DNA of 64,000 nt from WLWS01 sp965243105 (GTDB lineage Bacteria; Pseudomonadota; Gammaproteobacteria; Eutrophobiales; Eutrophobiaceae), in the NCBI GenBank assembly GCA_965243105.1, contig CBDEUC010000003.1, positions 2,046,001-2,110,000 on the forward strand. Reading direction: 5' to 3'. The position numbers and the translations under genes were made by a program. This document shows, one piece after another, positions 8,273-16,900 of this stretch. Under the pieces are notes generated by a model. It had not been told where the DNA came from, searched no databases, and saw only the letters and a program-made list of their open reading frames with translations. The first letter of the stretch is position 1. The number at the start of each line of letters is the position of its first letter.

Positions 8273-8301
8273 AGTCTAGCAAATTAACCCTGTTTTGTGG
8301 A
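8273..8301 (-). promoter_or_regulatory. Candidate sigma-70 promoter for the riboswitch operon
   Basis: On the minus strand TCCACA (complement of 8296-8301) and TAGACT (complement of 8273-8278) are spaced by 17 bases. Each box matches four of six consensus positions. Transcription would begin near 8266, about 27 bases upstream of the aptamer. The -35 box overlaps the upstream-most start codon proposed for the divergent TIGR03032-like gene. Confidence 0.45.
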
Positions 8302-9415
8302 AAAGTTTTGTGTTACTTATAGCCGACTAGTCCGAACAGTAAACGGGACAGCTGACGTGGATGAGCAGGACGAAGCCATAAAATTCGAGATACATGCAAC
8401 TCGCAATGCCACCTCATGGCTTGCGGAACAGCAGGTCAGCTTTGCCTTTACTACTTACCAAACGGGTAAGTTGTTCTTTATCGGTTTAAAAAGCGACGGC
8501 AAGTTGTCCGTATTTGAAAGGACATTCAATCGCTGCATGGGACTGTTCTCAGACCCAGGTGCTGAAAGCCTTTACATGACTTCACTTTACCAGCTTTACC
8601 GTTTTCAGCAGATTTTTGACGAAGGCCAGGCCTACGAAGATTATGATCGGTTGTATGTACCCCAGGTATCCTGGTACACGGGTGATATCGATATTCATGA
8701 CGTGGCTTTAAATGGTGAAGGAAAACTGGTGTTCGCCAACACCCTCTTTAGCTGCCTCGCGACAGTCAGTGAATCCCATAGTTTTGTACCACTTTGGAAA
8801 CCGCCCTTTATATCGAGACTGGCCGCCGAGGATCGCTGTCACCTGAACGGTATGGCCCTGGACGATGAAGGTGAGATTCGCTACGTCACCTGCGTGGGAC
8901 AATCAGATGTCAGCGATGGTTGGCGGGAGAAACGTCGTGACGGCGGCATCATTATGGATGTAAAAACAGACACTATTATCGCTGAAGGTCTTTCGATGCC
9001 GCATTCACCGCGTCTTTATCGTGACAGGCTGTGGGTTCTTAATTCCGGCACAGGGTACTTTGGATATATTGATCGCGATAAAGGCAGTTTTGAACCCATA
9101 GCATTTTGTCCCGGCTATCTCAGGGGGCTGGCCTTCTGCGGTGACTACGCCATTGTCGGTCTGTCGCAACCTCGCGGTAACAAGACCTTTGAAGGTCTGC
9201 CGCTTGAAGATGAGTTAGCGAAAAAGGGAGCAGAAGCACGTTGTGGACTGGAAGTGATCGATCTTAACAGTGGCGATGTTGTTCATGGATTTCGTATTGA
9301 AGGTATCGTGGACGAGTTATATGACGTTGTGACACTGAATGGTGTGCGACGCCCCATGGCACTGGGATTCAAAAGTGACGAGATTCGTCATGTCATCAGT
9401 ATCGGCGATGAATAG
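8297..9415 (+). CDS. TIGR03032-family conserved protein of unknown function, linked to the secretion locus
   Basis: Up to 372 residues. The N-terminal stretch with TSWLAEQQVSFAFTTYQTGK and the following LFFIGLKSDGKLSVFERTF match what I know of the TIGR03032 family. The many short beta-rich segments would suit a propeller-like fold, but that is inference. There is no signal peptide or membrane segment. The start is uncertain: GTG 8297 overlaps the divergent promoter, while an in-frame GTG at 8357 (352 residues) has GGGA upstream and still keeps the conserved region. Its stop overlaps by 8 bases the start of the TolC-like gene, so it is probably translated with the secretion outer-membrane channel. 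It may assist export or modification of the giant proteins. Confidence 0.6.
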   Translation: MEKFCVTYSRLVRTVNGTADVDEQDEAIKFEIHATRNATSWLAEQQVSFAFTTYQTGKLFFIGLKSDGKLSVFERTFNRCMGLFSDPGAESLYMTSLYQLYRFQQIFDEGQAYEDYDRLYVPQVSWYTGDIDIHDVALNGEGKLVFANTLFSCLATVSESHSFVPLWKPPFISRLAAEDRCHLNGMALDDEGEIRYVTCVGQSDVSDGWREKRRDGGIIMDVKTDTIIAEGLSMPHSPRLYRDRLWVLNSGTGYFGYIDRDKGSFEPIAFCPGYLRGLAFCGDYAIVGLSQPRGNKTFEGLPLEDELAKKGAEARCGLEVIDLNSGDVVHGFRIEGIVDELYDVVTLNGVRRPMALGFKSDEIRHVISIGDE

Positions 9416-10715
9416 TTACAGGCAAATTATTGTGACAGCCAAACTGCCATTGGCCCTGGTCTTTCTTGTCGCCTGCTGCTTTCATGGCAAGTTCGCCACA
9501 GCCCAGACACTGGAGGAGGTGTTAAGAAAAACGCTATCCACAAACCCGGATGTTCTTGCTGCGGATAAAAGGATTGCTGTTGAGGAATACAACTATGATG
9601 AGATCAGGGGAAGATACCTGCCATCCATCGATCTTAATGCGGCGGCCGGCAGGGAGTGGAGTGATAACCCGAGTGTACGTTTGCGCGGTCGGGACGGCCT
9701 GACCCTGACCCGTACCGAGGTCAGCCTGACTTTGACACAATTGTTGTTTGATGGTTTTGATACCAGGAATGCACTGCTTGGACAGAAATCCCAGATACAG
9801 GCGAGCACCTACCAACTCAATGATGTGAAACAGGTCGTGTCTCTCAGGACCATCGAGGTTTACCTGGATGTTCTGCGCAGGCAGGAACTGGTCCGACTGG
9901 CAAAAGACAACCTGTCCAAGCTGGAAGAAATCCTTGACAAGATTCGCCTCAGAAGTGAGTCCGGTGCTGGCCGCAAGGTCGACCAGACCCAGATAGAAGG
10001 GCGCTATGCCCTGGCAAAGACAAGTGTTCTTGTTGCCGAGCAAAATCTAATCGATGCGCGTAGTAATTATCTGCGTGTTGTCGGCGAGTTGCCCTATGAC
10101 CTGGTCAAACCGGTATTTAGTCTTTCATTACCTTCAACACAGGAGGAAGCCTTAACCAAGGCGCGTGATAGTCACCCGGCTATACTGGCGGCGCGGGAAA
10201 ACGTGGCTGTATCCCGTGCAGGTAAGAAACGTGCACAGGCGGCATACCTGCCTCGCATTGATGTCGAAGCGGGTGCATCTCATAATAATGACATTGAGGG
10301 TGTGGATGCTACGAACGAAGATGCCAGTATCCTGCTGCGCATGCGCTATAACCTTTTTCGCGGTGGTGCGGACCGGGCACGAATACTTTCCAACGAGCAG
10401 AGAATTTCTGAAGCGCTTGAGCAACTTGCCAGTATTCAACGAGCAGTGGAAGAAGAAGTCATGCTGGCCTGGAACGCACTGGATAATGTCCGGTCGCGTT
10501 TGCAGTATCTCAAGGCACACCAGGACCGAACCCTGGAAGTGCGAAGCGGGTACGAAAAACAGTTCAGCATCGGTAAGCGCACCCTGCTTGATTTACTGGA
10601 TGTGGAAAATGAATATTTCAGGGCAAGAAGCGACTACACCACCGGCCTGTATACAGAATTGTTCGGCAATTACCGTGTCACCGCATCCATGGGCGTGATC
10701 TCTGACTTGTTGTAA
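9408..10715 (+). CDS. TolC-family outer-membrane channel of a type I secretion system (LapE/AggA type)
   Basis: A 435-residue protein beginning MNSYRQIIVTAKLPLALVFL and a hydrophobic signal segment ending near ATAQ. Two tandem OEP-type halves follow. Features typical of TolC are the TLEEVLRKTLSTNPDVLAADK opening, the YLPSIDLNAAAG strand, long coiled helices, and in the second half AAYLPRIDVEAGA, LRMRYNLFRGGADRARI and LLDLLDVENEYF. The frame is open upstream to 9339 but that portion overlaps the preceding gene. ATG 9408 gives a clean signal peptide and an 8-base overlap with the upstream stop; ATG 9390 is an alternative. It should form the periplasm-spanning duct for the giant RTX proteins encoded next. 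Confidence 0.9.
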   Translation: MNSYRQIIVTAKLPLALVFLVACCFHGKFATAQTLEEVLRKTLSTNPDVLAADKRIAVEEYNYDEIRGRYLPSIDLNAAAGREWSDNPSVRLRGRDGLTLTRTEVSLTLTQLLFDGFDTRNALLGQKSQIQASTYQLNDVKQVVSLRTIEVYLDVLRRQELVRLAKDNLSKLEEILDKIRLRSESGAGRKVDQTQIEGRYALAKTSVLVAEQNLIDARSNYLRVVGELPYDLVKPVFSLSLPSTQEEALTKARDSHPAILAARENVAVSRAGKKRAQAAYLPRIDVEAGASHNNDIEGVDATNEDASILLRMRYNLFRGGADRARILSNEQRISEALEQLASIQRAVEEEVMLAWNALDNVRSRLQYLKAHQDRTLEVRSGYEKQFSIGKRTLLDLLDVENEYFRARSDYTTGLYTELFGNYRVTASMGVISDLL

Positions 10716-10979
10716 TTTTGTATAAAACCTTCCAGGTCACTGAAATTAAAAGTAATAAACCCTCTTTTTGATGAGGCATCGGACGCTTCATTGTCGAACT
10801 ATTTAACACTTTTTTACGTATATAACCCGTGGAGCATTAGATATAATTTTATCCCATGGGTTTGTTGTACCCATGCCAAAAGGACACCACAAGGACAAGG
10901 CGCGCACAGGACTTCCCCGATGTCATTTCACCTCATCTCACATCACAGGCTATTGCCACCTGTCTGACGCGTTTCGACC
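10716..10979 (+). promoter_or_regulatory. Leader and candidate promoter region of the first giant protein gene
   Basis: This is a 264-base gap without a gene. A perfect -10 box TATAAT lies at 10842-10847, with a poor -35 (TATATA at 10819-10824, 17-base spacer). Just downstream of the expected start site is a hairpin, CATGGGT at 10855-10861 with ACCCATG at 10869-10875, which would sit at the 5' end of the transcript. No strong ribosome binding site precedes the ATG at 10980. Confidence 0.35.
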
Positions 10980-13900
10980 ATGGCTAACATTAACGGAACA
11001 AACAACAACGATCGCATAACCGGGACCAACACTTCGGATACCCTGCGGGGTCTGAATGGTAATGATGTGCTCAGCGGTCTCAATGGCAATGACAGGTTGT
11101 TTGGTGGTAACGGCAATGATCTTCTTGTTGGCGGTAACGGTAACGATAACCTGCGCGGGGACAATAATAACGATCGACTCTTTGGCGGTAATGGTAATGA
11201 CGTACTTGTCGGCGGCAACGGTAACGATAATCTGCGCGGGGACAATAATAACGACCGACTCTTTGGCGGTAACGGAAACGACACGCTAATCGGCGGCAAT
11301 GGCAATGATGTCATTCGTGGTGATAATCATAATGATCGACTTTTCGGTGGTAACGGTCATGACACCCTGATAGGTGGAAATCACAACGACAAGCTTTACG
11401 GACAGAATAATATCGATCGTCTCTTTGGAGGCAACGGCCACGATTTTCTTCGGGGTGACGCTGGCAATGACAAGCTATTTGGACAAAGAAATGTTGATCG
11501 TCTTTTTGGTGGCAGCGGCAACGATTTTCTTGACGGCGGTCTTGGTAACGACAGGCTTGTCGGAGGGAGCGGTAACGACCGCCTGGTTTTTGATCGGGGT
11601 GACATTGTCCAGGTTGATGGTGGTACGGGTGTAGATACACTTATCGTGAGAACGTCTGGCACTGATGTTGATGTTGCCTTGATCAACAGTAAGCGAGAAG
11701 TTCTGAGAGGAATTGAAGTAATAGACTTCAATCACAGTGCTGACAATACCCTTATACTTAACGATGAACAGGTTTTGTCTTTGTCTGATACGGATGTCAT
11801 TCGTGTTTTTGGCGGGACAAACGATGAACTTTATTTAACCGGTAACTGGTTAAACAACGGCAGCATCATCATCGGCAGTGTCACATACACAGAGTATGTC
11901 TCCGGCAGTGCCACACTCCAGGTTGACCAGGACATCATCACGACCATTGGAATTGATCTTGGTTCCCTGAATGGTGTGCATGGTTTTACATTGAATGGCA
12001 TCGCTGTTGATGATTTTAGCGGTACCGCTGTTTCGTCGGCTGGTGATATCAATGGCGACGGTTTTGATGATTTTCTGATCGGTGCCGGACAGGCCCATCC
12101 AAGTGGTCCCGATGAAACAGGTGTGACTGATCCGGGAGAAACCTACCTCGTCTATGGTTCCAGCACCAGCTTCCCCGGTGAGATTTCCTTATCGTCTCTG
12201 GCTGCGAGCGGAAAGGGAAGTCAGATTATCGGGGATATAGGCGACAGGAGTGGTTTTTCTTTATCCACGGCGGGTGACGTCAATAATGATGGATTTGCGG
12301 ATATATTAATTGGAGCTCCTGGGCCCAATGGCCTGACAAACAGTGGTGATGCTTACCTCATTTTCGGAAGTGCCAATGGCATTGATCCTGAAATTGATAT
12401 TCTTGATCTGCTATTGGTAAACGGTGGCGATGGTTCAAAAGGGGTTGTTCTAAGGGGTGAGAATTTTGTTGACAGTGCTGGCTTTTCTGTTTCATCCGCA
12501 GGTGATTTTAACGATGATGGCTATGCTGATTTACTCATCGGAGCCATTGACGCAAAAAAGGTGTACCTGGTCTATGGTAAGGAATCGGGATTTGGTGCAG
12601 AACTGGATCTTGGTGCGCTTTCGGCTGGCGAAGGAGTCGTTTTTACAGATAACGTTTCAATAAATTCCAATAATTTTGGTTTTTCAGTGACATCGGCGGG
12701 CGATATTAATGGCGATGGTATTGACGACATCGTGATGAAAAGACCCCAGGATGAAAACTACGTCATTTTTGGTCAACGTGACCCTCTACCCACGACCTTT
12801 GACGCAGGTCAATTGTTCGCCGCGTCAGGTGGTGATGGTAGCCAGGGTTTTATCATTAAAGGGGAGTTTGGAGTAAAAACAGGGCCGGAAGTGGATTATG
12901 CGGGCGATGTTAATGGAGATGGTTACTCAGACATCCTGGTTTCCCACTATCTTATTTATGGGAAAAGCAGTGGATTTGGTGCAGAAGTCGACGTTCGCCT
13001 GTTACGCCCCGAAGAAGGCGGAGATGGATCAGAGGGTACTGTAGTAGGTGGCGGTTTGCTGCTTGCGGGTTCTACTTCATTTAGCAGCGCCGGTGATGTC
13101 AACGGGGATGGTTTTGATGACTTGATCATGGGTGCAGAATTCGCTCCTAAACACAACGACATTAATAACAATTTTGCGGCTGGTGCAACGTTTTTAATAT
13201 TTGGAAGGGAAGGAGGCCTGGGTCCATCCCTTGGTTTTGATGATTTGATACCAGGTGCGATAGGTCAACGATCTGACAAGGGGTTGATAATCCATGGTGT
13301 TGATGAAAGGGATTACAGTGGTTCCGCCGTATCGTCAGCCGGGGATATCAATGGCGATGGCTTCGATGATGTCATTATCAGTGCTACCGGTGCAGATCCG
13401 GGCGGGAATGAGAAGGCTGGAGAAAGCTATGTTATCTATGGCCGTGATTTTCTAAATGAGCTTCAATTCAAAGGCACTGATGGAGATGACATAATTAGTG
13501 GCTCAGCCGGGAATGAGTCTCTCATCGGTGGTCTTGGGAACGATCTACTCATTGGCGCTCCCGGTAATGATGTGCTTATAGGCGGTGCTGGTGACGACAT
13601 CCTTGTTTTTGATCCCAACGATACACGTCGAGTGGATGGCGGAGGTGGTGTAGACAGCCTGTCTCTCCGGTTTACCTCTATAAAGGTCGATTTTTCACTT
13701 ATCAATTCAAATACAAATTACAGCGTGTATGACGGCATAGAAATCATCGATATGACGGGATTCGGTGATGGTGAAATTACGCTTGATAGTAAGGATGTAA
13801 GAAGCTTTTCCGACTCATCCAATACCCTGAGAATTGATCGCGATAGCGGCGATGTGGTTTTGAGTGATACCGACTGGTTGAGAACGGGCAGGGTGGAAGT

Positions 13901-16900
13901 CGACGGTAATTCCTACCTCGTGTATGAACATGAGGGAGCAACACTTCAAATCCAGGAAGTAGCACCAGCTCACGGAACTTCGATCTTGGACTTTGAACTT
14001 TATTCCCTTACCAGCAACGGCGGCGGCGATGGCAGTGATGGATTCATTGTACACGGGGTACCAAGCTCTATTCCGGGTAGAGCCGGTTACTCTGTGGATA
14101 TTGCAGGAGATATAAATGGTGACGGATTTGCTGACTTAATCATCGGAGAGCCTTCTTTACCCTCCAGCACAAGTTCTGGTGTCGGGCAGGCCTACGTGGT
14201 ATTTGGCAAGCAAAGTGGATATGCCAGTGATTTTCAATTGTCTGATCTCCTGGGGGTGAATGGCGGTGATGGCAGCGAGGGATTTGTTATCAAGTCGACA
14301 AATGCTGATCTTGGTCTCGGGCGACATGTTTCCCATGCCGGTGATGTAAACAATGATGGCTTTGGTGACATCCTGGTCAGTACATTCGGACCGGGCTCAG
14401 GCACTGATGTAAATAGCTATATCGTTTTCGGTAAAGGAACGGGATTCACCGCGGAGTTTCAACTGTCTTCGCTGTTGGCGGCAAACGGCGGGGATGGTAG
14501 TGAGGGCATGGTTATCGACCAGGTGAACCTGGCCGACAGATTAAGTGTCGTATCCGAGCTTGGTGATGTCAACGGCGATGGTATTGCAGATTTTATCATT
14601 GGCGCACATGGTGCCGATCCAAATGGTAGTGGCTCCGGCCAGGCCTACGTGATATTCGGTAAAGATGGTGGTTTCCCTGCAGAGTTTAACCCGGCATCAC
14701 TGTTTTCAATAAATGGTGGAGATGGCAGCCTGGGCTTTGTTATTAATGGTGTGAGTGCGTTAGACGTTGCCGGTGATAAAGTCGGTAGCGCAGGTGATAT
14801 TAATGGGGATGGCATAAGTGACATCATTGTTGGTGCTCTTGGCGCAGACCCATTTGGCGAAACTTATGTGATATTTGGTAAATCGTCCGGCTTTGTCGCG
14901 GAGTTTGAACTGTCATCACTTGAATCCGGCAATGGCGGTACCGGACAAGAAGGGTTTATCTTGTCGGGACATGCGGATGCGGGCGCATTTCCTACCTCGT
15001 TATCTACAGCTGGAGATGTTAACGGTGATGGGATTGATGATCTTTTGATTGGTGCTGCGGGTGGAGGCAGCGACGGTACCCATACTGGCGAAGTCTATTT
15101 ACTGTATGGAACCGCTGCCAATAATGTTGCTGAACGGCAGATTAACGATCTGTTGACTGCCAATGGTGGCGACGGTAGTGAAGGAGTCGTGATTCACGGC
15201 ATCAGGGAAGATGACGATGTTGGATTTTCTGTTTCTTCCGCAGGAGATATAAATGGTGATGGCTTTGACGATGTTCTTATCGGTGCTCGGGATGCTTATG
15301 GCAATGGTATTTACAGTGGCGAAGCTTATGTGCTGTTTGGCGGTATAAAAACAGGTAACTCATTTATCAATGGCGCTGAATATGACCTTGCTGATCTACA
15401 GGGTTTTTCAAATGCTGTTGGTGATGCGGGTTTTATTATCAGGTCTGAATATTGGGGAGACAGTGCGGGTATCTCTGTGTCAGGCGGCAGTGACATCAAT
15501 GGGGATGGATTTGCAGACCTGGTAATCGGTGCTCCTGAGAGAAACCCCCAATCTGGGCCCCTTCCGGCAGATGATGATGGTGAGGCCTATATTATATTTG
15601 GCCGGGATTTTCGAAACGAACTGGATCTGGTCGGCACTTCGGCAGCAGATAACCTGGTTGGTGGTGCTGCCAATGAGCTTATTATCGGCGGTGCTGGTAA
15701 TGATATTCTTGACGGCGGCTTGGGTAATGATGGACTCATTGGCGGCGCAGGAGACGACATTCTCAAGTATGACGCTGCGGACAATCGTCACTACCACGGA
15801 GGCAGCGGCACGGACACTCTTGAAATTGGAAATAGTTCAGCGAATTTCGATCTTCGTTCCATTAACAGTAATCAACACTATAACTTTATTACCGGTATTG
15901 AAATATTCGATATCTCCGGTACGGGAAATAACATTCTTGCATTTGATGCTGTAGATATTTTAAATCTGTCAGATACGTCCAATACCCTGAGAATAGATGG
16001 AAATACCGGTGATTTACTTAGGTCCGATAGTGGTTGGCAAGATCTCGGCACCATATTAATTGATGGAAAACAGTACAAGGAATATTCATCCGGTGAAGCC
16101 ATCATCCAAGTCGATAATGATATAAATACTGATGAACTATTTTCATTCAATATTTTCGGTACAACCGGAAATGATGTGCTGGGGCCAGGCGCTGGGGATG
16201 ATGATTACCAGGCGCGTGCCGGCGATGACCTGATTGACGGCGGTACAGGCAACGATGTGATATTTGGCAATGAAGGTGATGATACGATTATCTTTGACGC
16301 TGCCGACACTATAAGGATAGATGGTGGAGAAGGAGAAGACACCCTCAAATTTTCTGGGTCTGGTGCCAGCCTTGATCTAACAGCCGTTGGGGTTACTCAC
16401 CCTGATCTTTACAAGAGTATTGAGGTTATCGATCTCACTGGTTCTGGTAGCAACACGCTCTCTCTTGAACGACATGATATTCCAGACATTAGCAGCACAG
16501 GTACTTTACGTGTAACCGGTGACGCTGATGATGTTGTTGTTCGAAACGGCGGTGGATGGGAGGTTAACCAGGTTGTCGATATTGATGGAGAACGTTTTAT
16601 TGAATATGTCGGCATAAACTCTTCCAATTTTCTCCAGGTCTCTTTAAATGTGGGACAGTCTGGCGGGGTATCTTCCTCCGGTGCAGAGTTTGAGCTTGAC
16701 GAATTATTGATTGCTAACGGCGGTGATGGAAGTCAGGGCGTCGCACTGGATGGGGTCAGTGAGGGCGACAAGACTGGTAGATCCGTCTCGTCAATTGGTG
16801 ACATAAACGGCGACGGCTTTGACGACGTCATCATAGGTGCTGAAGAATCTTCACCCGGCGGTCTAAGTAATGCGGGACGAAGCTTTGTAGTTTTTGGTAC

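Noticed and set aside
9339..9407. Upstream extension of the TolC-like gene
   Set aside because: The added residues lie within the preceding gene and would bury the signal peptide. ATG 9408 gives a normal N-terminus.
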